Of a DNA stretch of 64,000 nucleotides, positions 27,792-37,211 are shown piece after piece. The notes under the pieces were generated by a model. It made no database searches. It saw only the letters and a program-made list of their open reading frames with translations, and was not told where the DNA came from. Numbering within the stretch: the first letter of the stretch is position 1; every line of letters starts with the position of its first letter. Source of the stretch: Maritimibacter alkaliphilus HTCC2654 (GTDB lineage: Bacteria > Pseudomonadota > Alphaproteobacteria > Rhodobacterales > Rhodobacteraceae); contig NZ_CH902578.1 in the NCBI RefSeq assembly GCF_000152805.1, positions 2,721,263 to 2,785,262 of the forward strand, given 5' to 3'. The position numbers were made by a program, and so were the translations under genes.

Positions 27792-30224
27792 ATGAACGAC
27801 ATGACGATCAAGGTCGAAGGGATGCATTGCGCCTCCTGCGTGTCCCGTGTCGAGGACGCGTTGAAGGGGCTGCCGTTCGTGGCCGACCCATCGGTGAACC
27901 TCGCAGGGGAAAGCGCGAACCTCACCTTCACGGAACCCGGCCACATGGCCGAAACGGCCGAGGCTCTGGCGCGCGTGGGCTATCCTGTCGTGACCGACGA
28001 GATCGACCTGTCGGTTGACGGTCTGGTGGATGCCGCCGCCGTCGCCAAGGTCGAAGCGGCGCTGAACGCGATCCCCGGCGTGCTCGAGGCACATGCGAAC
28101 CCGGCGACCGACACCGCCAAGGTGGTGTTCGCGGCAGGCGCGGCCGCACCGTCCGCCATCACCGCTGCCGTCAACGCAACGGGATACAGCGCCGAGGTGA
28201 AATCGGGCGGATCGCTCGACCTTGAAGCCAAGAAAGCCGCCGAGACGACCCGGTTGGGCCGGATGACCCTGCTCGCCGCGATCCTGACGCTGCCCGTGTT
28301 CATCGCCGAGATGGGCGGGCACTTGATCCCGGTCTTCCATCAATGGCTTCACGGCCTGATCGGAATGCAGAACCTGCGGTTGGCCGAGTTCGCGCTAACC
28401 GCGCTGGTCCTCGTCATCCCCGGACGCCGGTTCTTCACGGCGGGCGTGCCGCAGCTTTGGCGCCTGTCGCCCGACATGAACTCGCTGGTTGCGGTCGGCA
28501 CGGCGGCGGCGTTTGCCTATTCCACCCTGTCGACCTTTACCCCCGGTATTTTCCCGGCAGGCACGGCGAACGTGTATTTCGAAAGCGCCGCGGTCATCGT
28601 CACTCTGATCCTCTTCGGACGCTGGATGGAGGCACGTGCCAAGGGTCGGACGGGCGAGGCGATCCGCGCGCTCATGAACCTCGCCCCCCGGACCGCACGG
28701 GTCGAGCGGGACGGCGAGACACGGGAAATCCCGACCTCCGAGGTGCGACCCGGCGACATCGTCGTCGCCCGTCCCGGCGAGGCGATCGCGACCGATGGCG
28801 AAGTCCTGTCGGGCGAAAGCTACGTCGATGAAAGCATGGTCACCGGCGAGCCTGTTCCGGTCGAAAAGGGGCCGGGCGACAGTGTGACGGGCGGCACCGT
28901 GAACACCAACGGGGCGCTGCGGATCACCGCCACGCGCGTCGGGGCCGACACCACGCTCGCCCAGATCATCCGCATGGTCGAACAGGCGCAGGGGGCGAAA
29001 CTGCCGATCCAGTCTCTTGTCGATCAGATCACCCGCTGGTTCGTGCCGGGGGTCATGGCCATCGCCGCCGTGACCGTGGCCGTCTGGCTCGCCTTCGGTC
29101 CCGATCCTGCGCTGAGTTTCGCTCTGGTCGCCGGTGTCGCGGTGCTCATCATCGCCTGTCCCTGTGCGATGGGTCTGGCGACGCCGACCTCGATCATGGT
29201 CGGCACGGGTCGGGGCGCGGAGCTTGGCGTGCTGTTTCGCAAGGGCGACGCACTTCAGATCATGGAAGGCGTCAAGGTCGTCGCGCTCGACAAGACCGGG
29301 ACGCTGACCAAGGGCCAGCCGGAGCTTACCGACCTGATCGGTGACGATACGGACGAGGCGCTGCGCCTTGCCGCGAGCGTCGAAGCCCAATCCGAGCATC
29401 CCATCGGGCAGGCGATCCTGCGGGCGGCAGAGGACCGTGGACTGACGCTTTCCGAGCCTCACGGGTTCAAGGCGCTGCCCGGTTTCGGGTTGAAGGCCGA
29501 GGTCGACGGGCGCGCCGTTCTGATCGGGGCCGAGCGGCTTATGCTGCGCGAAAAGGTCGACACCGGGAAGTTTCCCGGGGAAGCCGCCCGCCTTGCGGCC
29601 CTTGGCAAGACACCGCTCTACATCGCGCTCGACGGCAGCGTGGCGGCGCTGGTCGCGGTCGAAGACCCGATCAAGGAAACGACGCCGCGCGCAATCAAGG
29701 CGCTGCACGATATGGGCATCGAGGTCGCCATGATTACGGGCGATGCGCAGGGCACGGCGGGCGCCATCGCCAAACGGCTGGGGATCGACCATGTGACCGC
29801 CGAGGTTCTGCCGCGCGGCAAGGTCAAGGCGCTCGAGTCGCTTCAGGCCGAGCATGGCACGACCGCTTTCGTGGGTGACGGCATCAACGACGCGCCTGCC
29901 CTAGCCGCAGCCGACATCGGCCTTGCGATCGGAACGGGCACGGACGTGGCGATCGGAGCGGCGGACGTGGTCCTGTCGTCCGGCGAGTTGACCGGCGTGC
30001 CGACGGCGATCCACCTCAGCCGCCGCACGATGCGGAATATCCGCCAGAACCTGTTCTGGGCCTTCGGCTACAATGTCGTGCTGATCCCGGTCGCCGCCGG
30101 GGTGCTGTTCCCGGCCTTCGGCCTCATGCTGTCGCCGATGCTCGCGGCCTTCGCCATGGCGATGTCCTCGGTCTTCGTGCTTACCAACGCCCTCAGACTT
30201 CGCTTCGTAAAGGTGCCGACATGA
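27792..30224 (+). CDS. copA: Copper-exporting P1B-type ATPase
   Basis: 810 residues. The first HMA domain has GMHCASC; a second HMA-like fold (residues about 75 to 140, [17 protein letters not shown]) has lost both cysteines. Eight membrane helices follow, with CPC in IACPCAMG for Cu(I) passage, GES/TGE actuator motif ([12 protein letters not shown]), phosphorylation motif DKTGTLT, SEHPIG for the HP motif, and [10 protein letters not shown] hinge. ATG 27792 follows AAGGAG. Exports Cu(I) from the cytosol. Overlaps cueR by four bases. Confidence 0.95.
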   Translation: MNDMTIKVEGMHCASCVSRVEDALKGLPFVADPSVNLAGESANLTFTEPGHMAETAEALARVGYPVVTDEIDLSVDGLVDAAAVAKVEAALNAIPGVLEAHANPATDTAKVVFAAGAAAPSAITAAVNATGYSAEVKSGGSLDLEAKKAAETTRLGRMTLLAAILTLPVFIAEMGGHLIPVFHQWLHGLIGMQNLRLAEFALTALVLVIPGRRFFTAGVPQLWRLSPDMNSLVAVGTAAAFAYSTLSTFTPGIFPAGTANVYFESAAVIVTLILFGRWMEARAKGRTGEAIRALMNLAPRTARVERDGETREIPTSEVRPGDIVVARPGEAIATDGEVLSGESYVDESMVTGEPVPVEKGPGDSVTGGTVNTNGALRITATRVGADTTLAQIIRMVEQAQGAKLPIQSLVDQITRWFVPGVMAIAAVTVAVWLAFGPDPALSFALVAGVAVLIIACPCAMGLATPTSIMVGTGRGAELGVLFRKGDALQIMEGVKVVALDKTGTLTKGQPELTDLIGDDTDEALRLAASVEAQSEHPIGQAILRAAEDRGLTLSEPHGFKALPGFGLKAEVDGRAVLIGAERLMLREKVDTGKFPGEAARLAALGKTPLYIALDGSVAALVAVEDPIKETTPRAIKALHDMGIEVAMITGDAQGTAGAIAKRLGIDHVTAEVLPRGKVKALESLQAEHGTTAFVGDGINDAPALAAADIGLAIGTGTDVAIGAADVVLSSGELTGVPTAIHLSRRTMRNIRQNLFWAFGYNVVLIPVAAGVLFPAFGLMLSPMLAAFAMAMSSVFVLTNALRLRFVKVPT

Positions 30225-30631
30225 ATATCTCAGACGCCGGAGCCCGTGCGGGCCTGCCGCCGAAGACGATCCGGTATTACGAGGATATCGGGCTCGTGAC
30301 GCCCGACCGCGATCCCAATGGATACCGCTCGTTCTCGGACGTGGACATTCACAACCTGACCTTCCTGTCGCGTGCCCGCGCGCTGGGCTTCACCATCGAA
30401 GATTGCCGGACACTTCTGGCCCTGTATCAGGACAAGTCGCGCGCCTCGTCCGAGGTCAAGAAGCTGGCCGAGGGTCATCTGGACGAGATCGAACGCAAGA
30501 TCGCCGACCTGACGTCGATGCGCGACACGCTCACGCATTTGGTTCACGCCTGTCATGGGGATGATCGGCCGGATTGTCCGATCCTCAAGGGCTTGGGGGG
30601 CGGCGGCGCGACTGATGACGAGACGGCCTAG
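30221..30631 (+). CDS. cueR: CueR-type copper-sensing MerR regulator
   Basis: 136 residues. Winged helix N-terminus ([20 protein letters not shown], then [10 protein letters not shown]), a long dimerisation helix, and the metal loop [12 protein letters not shown], where the two Cys match the Cu(I)-binding pair of CueR. Its ATG overlaps the copA stop (ATGA). It should activate the promoter at 27734 by untwisting the 19-base spacer when Cu(I) is bound, giving positive feedback in its own operon. Confidence 0.93.
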   Translation: MNISDAGARAGLPPKTIRYYEDIGLVTPDRDPNGYRSFSDVDIHNLTFLSRARALGFTIEDCRTLLALYQDKSRASSEVKKLAEGHLDEIERKIADLTSMRDTLTHLVHACHGDDRPDCPILKGLGGGGATDDETA

Positions 30632-30732
30632 CCGGCTACCCGTCGCTTGCAACGTCAGGTGCGTGGCCCCTTGGGTCGGTTGGACTTGTTCACGCCGGCC
30701 CGCGTTGCGACACCAAGACTTACCGATCCGAC

Positions 30733-30763
30733 AGAAAAGGGCGGCCCAACAGGGGCCGCCCTT
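30733..30763 (-). terminator. Terminator of the pyrimidine cluster
   Basis: AAGGGCGGCCC and GGGCCGCCCTT form a perfect 11-bp stem with a 5-base loop. On the minus strand TTTTCTGTC follows. It ends the transcript running from preT through the substrate-binding protein; its A-rich start lets it also stop cueR readthrough. The 100 bases between cueR and this hairpin hold nothing I recognise. Confidence 0.85.
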
Positions 30764-30786
30764 CGTATTTCGTAAGCGCGGATCGC

Positions 30787-31773
30787 TTAGTTCAGCGCCA
30801 TGTCGGTGATGTCGAGCGTGTAGGCACCCTCAGGCTCCTTCGTGATGACCGGGTCCGAACCGCCACCCATCAGGGTTTCCACGGTGCGTTCATAGTCCGC
30901 CGGGTCGAGCGCGCCGTTGGAACCGGCGGTCAGTTTGGCCACCTCGCCCATCATGCGGATCTGGTGCTGTTCGGTCTGGGCGCCGGTTTCATCGTATTCC
31001 AGCACGATCATCGCGGCCTCTTCCGGGTTCTCTTCGGCCCATTTCCAGCCCTTCATCGACGCGCGCACGAAGCGGGCCATCTTGTCCTTGAAGGCCTCGT
31101 CCGAAAGGTTTTCTTCCAGTACGTACAGACCGTCTTCAAGCGTCGCGACGCCCTGATCTTCGTATTTGAAGGTGATGAGTTCGTCTTCACCGATGCCAGC
31201 GTCGATGACCTGCCAGTATTCGTTGTAGGTCATGGTCGAGATACAGGCGGCCTGGTTCTGAAGCAGCGGATCGACGTTGAAGCCCTGCTTGAGCACTTCG
31301 ACACCGTCGTCGCCACCCTCGGTCGGGATGCCCAGCGTGCTCATCCACGACAGGAACGGGTATTCGTTGCCGAAGAACCAGACGCCCAGCGTGTTGCCGG
31401 GGAAGTCGTCCGGGCTGGTGATGCCGCTTTCTTCGAGGCAGGTCAGCATCATGCCGGACGATTTGAACGGCTGCGCGATGTTGACGAGCGGCAGGCCCTG
31501 CTCACGTGCGGCGAGGGCGGCGGGCATCCATTCGACGATCACGTCGGCACCGCCACCGGCGATGACCTGCGGGGGCGCGATGTCGGGGCCGCCCGGTTTG
31601 ATCGTCACGTCGAGGTTCTCTTCCTCGTAAAAGCCCTGTTCGAGCGCCACGTAATAGCCCGCGAACTGCGCTTGCGTCACCCACTTGAGCTGAAGCGTGA
31701 CCTCGTCCTGAGCCATTGCGGCCCCCGACGACAGGGCCAGCGCGGTGGCGGCGAGTTTCATTGATTTCATCAT
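30787..31773 (-). CDS. NMT1/THI5-like ABC substrate-binding protein
   Basis: 328 residues, periplasmic. Signal peptide MKSMKLAATALALSSGAAMA then QDEVTLQLKWVTQAQFAGYY, the NMT1/THI5-like opening that binds pyrimidine-like rings (for example hydroxymethylpyrimidine) in known members. Here it is last in a cluster for pyrimidine catabolism, so uracil, thymine or a related ring compound or hydantoin is the likely ligand. No riboswitch precedes it, which argues against a thiamine-precursor role. Partner of the two permeases and the ATPase upstream. Confidence 0.8.
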   Translation of the reverse strand: MMKSMKLAATALALSSGAAMAQDEVTLQLKWVTQAQFAGYYVALEQGFYEEENLDVTIKPGGPDIAPPQVIAGGGADVIVEWMPAALAAREQGLPLVNIAQPFKSSGMMLTCLEESGITSPDDFPGNTLGVWFFGNEYPFLSWMSTLGIPTEGGDDGVEVLKQGFNVDPLLQNQAACISTMTYNEYWQVIDAGIGEDELITFKYEDQGVATLEDGLYVLEENLSDEAFKDKMARFVRASMKGWKWAEENPEEAAMIVLEYDETGAQTEQHQIRMMGEVAKLTAGSNGALDPADYERTVETLMGGGSDPVITKEPEGAYTLDITDMALN

Positions 31774-31802
31774 TGGTCTTTCTCCCGTTGGTAAGTTTCG
31801 GC

Positions 31803-32654
31803 TCAGCCTCGTTGTGACGGGTGCCAGAAGGTCACCCCTTTTTCTATGAGTGCCACGGCGCCGTAAAAGACGCTCCCGGCGATCGCGGCGACCGCGATTT
31901 CAGCCCAGACCATATCAAGTCTGAGACGCCCGACCTCGGTCGAGATGCGAAATCCCATGCCTTTGATCGGACTGCCGAAAAACTCGGCAACGATGGCCCC
32001 GATAAGGGCCAGCGTTGTCGTGATTTTAAGCCCGTTGAAAATGAACGGCATGGCTGCGGGCAGGCGCAGTTTGATGAGCGTCTGGGCGTAACTTGCCGAA
32101 TAGGTCGACATCAGGTCGCGCTGCATCCGGGTGGTGGCCGCCAGACCCTCGACCGTGTTCACCAGCATCGGGAAGAAGACCATCACCACGACGACGGCGG
32201 CCTTGGACTGCCAGTCGAAGCCGAACCACATGACGAGGATCGGGGCGGTGCCGACGATGGGCAACGCGGCGATGAAGTTGCCGACGGGCAGAAGCCCCTG
32301 TTGCAGGAACTTGGAACGGTCGATCAGGATCGCGGTCAGCACCGCCGCGCCGCAGCCGATCACGTAGCCCGACAGCGCGCCCTTGACGAAGGTCTGGACG
32401 AAATCCTCCCACAGCGTCGGCACCGATTGGGTCATGCGCAGCCAGATGTCCGAGGGCGCGGGCAGAATCACCAAGGGCACGTTCAGGCCCCGCACCAGCC
32501 CCTGCCACACGACGAGGATGGTGATGCCGAAGATCACCGGAACCCCGATCCGCACGGCGCGATACTTGGCCAGGCGCGAATTGGCGAGCCAGACGTTCAG
32601 CGCATAGGCCCCGGCCCAGAACGCAGCCGCGAAGATCAGCCAGCCCCAGCTCAT
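31803..32654 (-). CDS. ABC transporter permease (second of two)
   Basis: 283 residues, six or more helices, BPD_transp_1 fold of the SsuC/TauC type. EAA loop: STYSASYAQTLIKLRLPAAM, then PFIFNGLK. Its start overlaps the preceding permease by four bases. The two permeases are different proteins and probably form a heterodimer for pyrimidine import. Confidence 0.88.
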   Translation of the reverse strand: MSWGWLIFAAAFWAGAYALNVWLANSRLAKYRAVRIGVPVIFGITILVVWQGLVRGLNVPLVILPAPSDIWLRMTQSVPTLWEDFVQTFVKGALSGYVIGCGAAVLTAILIDRSKFLQQGLLPVGNFIAALPIVGTAPILVMWFGFDWQSKAAVVVVMVFFPMLVNTVEGLAATTRMQRDLMSTYSASYAQTLIKLRLPAAMPFIFNGLKITTTLALIGAIVAEFFGSPIKGMGFRISTEVGRLRLDMVWAEIAVAAIAGSVFYGAVALIEKGVTFWHPSQRG

Positions 32655-33514
32655 GCGTTCATCCCCATTCTGGTAAGGGTCCGGCGCTGGATCACGCCGA
32701 TGATCCCCACAAGTATCGCGGCGAGGATGGCGGCGGCGAAAAGCGCGGACCAGATTTGAACGGTCTGGCCATAATAGCTGCCCGACAGCATCCGGGCGCC
32801 AAGGCCACGGATCGCTCCGGTCGGAAGCTCACCGACGATGGTGCCGACCAGCGCGGCGGCGATCCCCACCTTCAGCGATGCGAAGAGATAGGGCATCGAC
32901 GCGGGCAGGCGCAGTTTCCAGAAGGTCTGGGACCGGCTGGCCGAATAGGTTTTCATCAGGTCGAGATCGAATGCGGCGGGCGACCGAAGCCCCTTGACCA
33001 TACCGACGACGACCGGGAAGAAACTGAGATAGGCCGAGATGATCGCCTTGGGGATGATCCCCGTCACACCCAGCGAACTCAACACCACGATAATCATCGG
33101 CGCGATGGCGAGGATCGGAATTGTCTGCGACGCGATGGCCCATGGCATCACGCCCATGTCCATCGCGCGACTGTGGACGATCCCGACGGCCAGCAGGATG
33201 CCCAGCCCGGTGCCGAAGGCGAAGCCGAGCATGGTGGCCGACAGCGTGATCCAGCCATGGAAGATGAGCGAGCGTTTCGACGTTATCTTCATCTCGACGG
33301 TCGATCCCCAAAGCTCGGACACGACCTGATGCGGGGCGGGCAGGCGCGGCCTTTCCTGCGACCATGTGTCGAGGATCAGCTCGCCGGTCGAAAGCTCGAC
33401 CTCGGCACGCTCGGCCTGATCCAATGCCCACTGGCTGTTCATCGGGATAGCGGCGGCATACCAGATGACGACGATGGCGGCGACGACGGTGAGGATCGGA
33501 ACGATGTTCTTCAT
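32651..33514 (-). CDS. ABC transporter permease (first of two)
   Basis: 287 residues with the same fold as its neighbour. A signal-anchor helix (IVPILTVVAAIVVIWYAAAI), a long periplasmic stretch with QERPRLPAPHQV, and EAA loop KTYSASRSQTFWKLRLPASM. Overlaps by four bases the small membrane gene before it and the permease after it, so all are co-translated. Confidence 0.88.
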   Translation of the reverse strand: MKNIVPILTVVAAIVVIWYAAAIPMNSQWALDQAERAEVELSTGELILDTWSQERPRLPAPHQVVSELWGSTVEMKITSKRSLIFHGWITLSATMLGFAFGTGLGILLAVGIVHSRAMDMGVMPWAIASQTIPILAIAPMIIVVLSSLGVTGIIPKAIISAYLSFFPVVVGMVKGLRSPAAFDLDLMKTYSASRSQTFWKLRLPASMPYLFASLKVGIAAALVGTIVGELPTGAIRGLGARMLSGSYYGQTVQIWSALFAAAILAAILVGIIGVIQRRTLTRMGMNA

Positions 33515-33777
33515 GCGCCGGTCCTCGCCATACGCAGGTTTCGCAGGCCGAAGACGACGTTCAGAAGGCCGATGAGGCCGAAGAGGATCGGCGACACGTA
33601 GCTTCCGCCTTCGGCGTCCAGCGCGAAATTGATGGCCACACCGATCAGGATCACCCCGGCGATCAGCAGCATCCAGCCCGACGGGCGGTCACGGGTAGTC
33701 CGGCGCGCTTCGTTCGCCGCCTCCTTGGTATTGGCGGTCCGCACGTATTTGTAAGCGGCGTCCTTTTTGCTGACCAT
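33511..33777 (-). CDS. Small two-helix membrane protein inside the ABC importer operon
   Basis: 88 residues: a basic cytoplasmic N-terminus (SKKDAAYKYVRTANTKEA, ARRTTRDRPSG), then two membrane helices (WMLLIAGVILIGVAINFAL and SPILFGLIGLLNVVFGLRNL). I do not recognise a family. ATG 33777 preferred over the in-frame GTG just before it. It lies between the ATPase and first permease genes and overlaps the latter, so it may be an accessory subunit of the importer. Confidence 0.7.
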   Translation of the reverse strand: MVSKKDAAYKYVRTANTKEAANEARRTTRDRPSGWMLLIAGVILIGVAINFALDAEGGSYVSPILFGLIGLLNVVFGLRNLRMARTGA

Positions 33778-33786
33778 CACGCGCCC

Positions 33787-34569
33787 TCAGTCATAGCTGT
33801 GCCCTTCGCGCAGCCCTTCGCGAACCCTGTGGGCCACGTCGAGAAACTCCTTGCTGTCGCGGATGTCGAGCGGGCGCTCTTTCGGCAGGGGGCTTTCGAT
33901 GACATCGGTGATCCGTCCGGGGCGCGGCGACATGACGACGATCTTGGTCGAAAGATAAACCGCTTCGGGGATCGAGTGGGTGACGAAAGCGATGGTCTTT
34001 TCCGTCCGCGCCCACAGGTCCAGAAGCTGTTCGTTCAGGTGATCGCGCACAATCTCGTCCAGCGCGCCGAACGGTTCATCCATCAGCATGATGTCGGCAT
34101 CGAAGGCCAGCGCGCGCGCGATGCTGGCCCGTTGCTGCATACCACCGGACAGCTGCCACGGAAATTTCTTGCCGAAACCCTTGAGGTCCACGAGGTCCAG
34201 CACCTTTTCGATCCGGCCAGCGTGTTCCGACTTGGGATAACCCATGATCTCGAGCGGGAGGCGGACGTTGCCCGCGATGGTACGCCAGGGGTAAAGTCCC
34301 GCCGCCTGAAAGACGTATCCATAGGCCCGCGATTTGCGCGCCTCGTCCGGGGTCATGCCGTTGACGGTCAGCGTGCCGCCCGTCGGATGCTCCAGTCCCG
34401 CGATACAGCGCAGAAAGGTGGTCTTGCCACAGCCGGATGGCCCGATGAAGCTGACGAAATCGCCTTTGTCCACGGCCAGATCGACGCCCTTCAGCGCGTG
34501 AACCGGGCCATCGTTGGTTTCGAATGTCAGATCGAGCCCCTTTGCCTCGATCACTGGATTTGTGCTCAC
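33787..34569 (-). CDS. ABC transporter ATP-binding protein of the pyrimidine importer
   Basis: 260 residues from GTG 34569, which overlaps the VOC gene stop by four bases (GTGA). Walker [11 protein letters not shown]-loop [12 protein letters not shown], signature [15 protein letters not shown], Walker [17 protein letters not shown]-loop [12 protein letters not shown]. SsuB/TauB/NitD-type. GTG 34581 is an alternative. Energises the permeases encoded next. Confidence 0.9.
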   Translation of the reverse strand: MSTNPVIEAKGLDLTFETNDGPVHALKGVDLAVDKGDFVSFIGPSGCGKTTFLRCIAGLEHPTGGTLTVNGMTPDEARKSRAYGYVFQAAGLYPWRTIAGNVRLPLEIMGYPKSEHAGRIEKVLDLVDLKGFGKKFPWQLSGGMQQRASIARALAFDADIMLMDEPFGALDEIVRDHLNEQLLDLWARTEKTIAFVTHSIPEAVYLSTKIVVMSPRPGRITDVIESPLPKERPLDIRDSKEFLDVAHRVREGLREGHSYD

Positions 34570-34988
34570 GAAAGTCCCCACAGTTTCGGTTCGGCGAATT
34601 CCACCGAGTTCCCGGCCGGATCACGCACGTAGATCGAACGCGGGCCGTGCGGCCAGTTGAAATCCGACTCGATATCGATCCCCTTGTCCACCAGATAGGC
34701 GGCCCATCCGTCCAGCTCTTCGCCCGGTACGGAAAAACAGATGTGCCCCGGACCCGTCGCACCGTGCGGCGGGACCGGAAGCTGGTCGTCACCCGGCGGC
34801 ACCACCGTTTCCTCGGCCACGAAGGCAAGGACGACGGTCGGCCCGCAGGCGAAAAAGATGTGGCGCGGATCGCGCCGCGTGATGACGTCGAGCCCCACGA
34901 CACCGGCATAGAAGGCTTCGGTCTTGTCGAGGTCGTCGACATAAACCGCGGCCTCGAGCACGCCGGTGGGTGTTGCGGGGCTCGTCAT
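34566..34988 (-). CDS. VOC-fold (glyoxalase-like) protein in the pyrimidine cluster
   Basis: 140 residues with two beta-alpha-beta-beta-beta modules: [20 protein letters not shown] and the second around [17 protein letters not shown] to [17 protein letters not shown], where the final Glu is the usual metal ligand. VOC proteins include glyoxalase I, dioxygenases and resistance proteins. Lying between dihydropyrimidinase and the importer, it may act on a pathway by-product. Exact reaction unknown. Confidence 0.8.
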   Translation of the reverse strand: MTSPATPTGVLEAAVYVDDLDKTEAFYAGVVGLDVITRRDPRHIFFACGPTVVLAFVAEETVVPPGDDQLPVPPHGATGPGHICFSVPGEELDGWAAYLVDKGIDIESDFNWPHGPRSIYVRDPAGNSVEFAEPKLWGLS

Positions 34989-34991
34989 CCG

Positions 34992-36449
34992 TTACACGCC
35001 CGTCGCCGGGATGCCTGACCGCTGCACCGGCTGCGGTGCGGTCAGCGCCTTCCATTTGGAGAGCGACGTGTTCACGGTGGCGTTCGGCTCACGCGCGACG
35101 AACTCGCCCCAGCCCGGCTTGTGGTTCATCTCGCCGTCCATCACGGCGACATGCCCGCGGGTGAGGACATAGCGGGGCAGGGCCGAGACCTCTTTGCCTT
35201 CGAACACGTTGTAGTCGATCGACGACTGCTGTGTGTCCGCCGTGATCGTTTTCGACTTCGCCGGGTCCAGCACCATGATGTCGGCATCCGCCCCCACCAG
35301 AATGGCCCCCTTCTTCGGGTAGCAGTTCAGGATTTTTGCGATGTTGGTCGAGGTGACGGCGACGAATTCGTTCATCGTGATCCGCCCCGTTTCGACCCCA
35401 TAGGTCCAGAGCATCGGGATACGATCCTCCAGCCCGCCAGTGCCGTTCGGAATCTTGGTGAAGTCGCCCACGCCGTAGCGTTTCTGCTCGGTCGTAAACG
35501 CGCAGTGGTCGGTGGCGACCACGGAAAGCGTGCCCGACGAAAGACCGGCCCACAGGCTGTCCTGATGCTGCTTGTTGCGGAACGGGGGCGACATGACGCG
35601 GCGGGCGGCATGGTCCCAGTCCTGATTGAAGTATTCGCTTTCATCCAGCGTCAGATGCTGGATCAGCGGCTCGCCCCAGACGCGCTTGCCCTGCATCTTG
35701 GCCCGCCGGATCGCCTCATGGCTTTCCTCGCAGGAGACGTGGACGACGTAAAGCGGCGCACCGGCCATGTCCGCGATCATGATCGCGCGGTTCGTCGCCT
35801 CGCCCTCGACCTGCGGCGGGCGGGAATAGGCGTGGGCTTCCGGCCCGGTGTTGCCCTCGGCCAGCAGCTTGGCCGACAGTTCCGCGACCACATCACCGTT
35901 CTCAGCGTGAACCATCGGGGTCGCGCCCAATTCGGCCAGACGCATGAAGGACGAATAAAGCTCGTCGTCGTTCACCATCAGCGCGCCCTTGTAGGCGAGG
36001 AAGTGCTTGAACGTGTTGATGCCGCGCTCTTTGACGACCGTCTCCATCTCGTTGAAGACCTGCTCGCTCCACCAAGTCACGGCCATGTGGAAGGAATAGT
36101 CACAGGCGGCGCGGGTCGATTTGTTGTCCCAACGCTTGAGTGCATCCAGCAGGCTTTCACCGGGGTTCGGCAGAGCGAAGTCCACGACCATCGTTGTCCC
36201 GCCGGCAAGCGCCGCGCGGGTGCCGCTTTCGAAATCGTCCGAGGAATAGGTGCCCATGAACGGCATCTCGAGGTGCGTGTGCGGGTCGATCCCGCCCGGC
36301 ATGACATAGCAGCCGGTCGCGTCCAGCGTCTCATCGCCCGACAGACCTTGCCCGATCTCGATGATCTTGCCGTCCTCGATCTTGACGTCGGCCTTGTAGG
36401 TCAGGTCGGCGGTGACGATCGTTCCGTCCTTGATGACTTTGGTGGCCAT
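34992..36449 (-). CDS. hydA: Dihydropyrimidinase
   Basis: 485 residues, cyclic amidohydrolase opening 5,6-dihydrouracil to N-carbamoyl-beta-alanine (or dihydrothymine to its methyl homologue). Metal motif GGIDPHTHLEMPFMG, carboxylated Lys in FKHFLAYKGAL, later His in VVHVSCEESHEA and VATDHCAF. Normal length. Second step after PreAT and before HyuC in the same cluster; the symbol pydB is also used. Confidence 0.95.
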   Translation of the reverse strand: MATKVIKDGTIVTADLTYKADVKIEDGKIIEIGQGLSGDETLDATGCYVMPGGIDPHTHLEMPFMGTYSSDDFESGTRAALAGGTTMVVDFALPNPGESLLDALKRWDNKSTRAACDYSFHMAVTWWSEQVFNEMETVVKERGINTFKHFLAYKGALMVNDDELYSSFMRLAELGATPMVHAENGDVVAELSAKLLAEGNTGPEAHAYSRPPQVEGEATNRAIMIADMAGAPLYVVHVSCEESHEAIRRAKMQGKRVWGEPLIQHLTLDESEYFNQDWDHAARRVMSPPFRNKQHQDSLWAGLSSGTLSVVATDHCAFTTEQKRYGVGDFTKIPNGTGGLEDRIPMLWTYGVETGRITMNEFVAVTSTNIAKILNCYPKKGAILVGADADIMVLDPAKSKTITADTQQSSIDYNVFEGKEVSALPRYVLTRGHVAVMDGEMNHKPGWGEFVAREPNATVNTSLSKWKALTAPQPVQRSGIPATGV

Positions 36450-36476
36450 ATTCTCTCTCCTGTTGTTTCCCTGACC

Positions 36477-36743
36477 TTATTGGACGCAGACGGGATAACC
36501 GTCGGCATTGGTCAGCGGATAGATTTTGCCGTCTCTGCGGTAGTGGTAGCAGAACCCGATATCCTCGGGTTCGGTGTAGACCAGTAGGTCCGAATAGGGG
36601 ATGTCGGCGGGCAGGGCCGCCAGCGCCTCGGGCGTGTGCGGTTCATCGGCGACGTAGTAGTTGGCGGGCAACCCGCCGCTCGACCCAGACTGCCCGCAGG
36701 CCGCGAGCGTCAGAGCGAATAGTCCAAGTGCGATGCGTGTCAT
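36477..36743 (-). CDS. Small lipoprotein in the pyrimidine cluster
   Basis: 88 residues. Signal peptide II: MTRIALGLFALTLAACGQSG with lipobox LAAC. Mature part is short, acidic, with two Cys (GFCYHYRRDGKIYPLT and the C-terminal PVCVQ) that might pair. No family recognised. Nine bases separate it from the unknown gene before it, so it is co-transcribed. Perhaps a periplasmic accessory factor. Confidence 0.7.
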   Translation of the reverse strand: MTRIALGLFALTLAACGQSGSSGGLPANYYVADEPHTPEALAALPADIPYSDLLVYTEPEDIGFCYHYRRDGKIYPLTNADGYPVCVQ

Positions 36744-36752
36744 TGTCCCCCC

Positions 36753-37109
36753 TCAAACACTTGCAAAACAACCGATGGCGTCGCCGTGGACCGAGATGTC
36801 ACAGGGTCCGAAGCGGCTTTCGACTGCGAGCGAGAAGACGTCGGACCATGGCAGCCAGAAGACCCGGTAAGGCCCCTTGGTCTCGGTCACCGCATAGGCG
36901 AAATCGGTGACCCCGCCCGGAAGGTTCACTTCCATCAGTTCGGGCTCGATCAAAGCAGACTTGAAGTCGGCGAGGATCGCCTCGTTCCATTCCTTGATCC
37001 CGGTGTGACGCGCCGGGTCGAACCCCGCGATCTCCGCCTGGATCAACTCCCGGATGCGGGCGACTTCCTTTGCCTGACTTTCATGTTCACTTACCAATTG
37101 CGACTCCAC
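36753..37109 (-). CDS. Unknown cytosolic protein in the pyrimidine cluster
   Basis: 118 residues from GTG 37109. A helical N-terminal half (SEHESQAKEVARIRELIQAE) is followed by a beta-rich part (VTDFAYAVTETKGPYRVFWL, SRFGPCDISVHGDA). No signal or membrane segment. I do not recognise it. Start is uncertain since the upstream ribosome site is weak. Lies between the carbamoylase and lipoprotein genes. Confidence 0.6.
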   Translation of the reverse strand: MESQLVSEHESQAKEVARIRELIQAEIAGFDPARHTGIKEWNEAILADFKSALIEPELMEVNLPGGVTDFAYAVTETKGPYRVFWLPWSDVFSLAVESRFGPCDISVHGDAIGCFASV

Positions 37110-37211
37110 TCCCCGAAGGCATGGTTGTCGCTACGCGGACGCAGGTCAAATCAAGTCGTCTCCTTGCATCGCATGCCGATAGGAGCCGGCGACGATTGGC
37201 CGGATCAACTC

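Noticed and set aside
30787-34569. Importer as a thiamine-precursor (HMP) transporter
   Set aside because: The binding protein is THI5-like, but no TPP riboswitch or thi gene is near and all neighbours serve pyrimidine breakdown.
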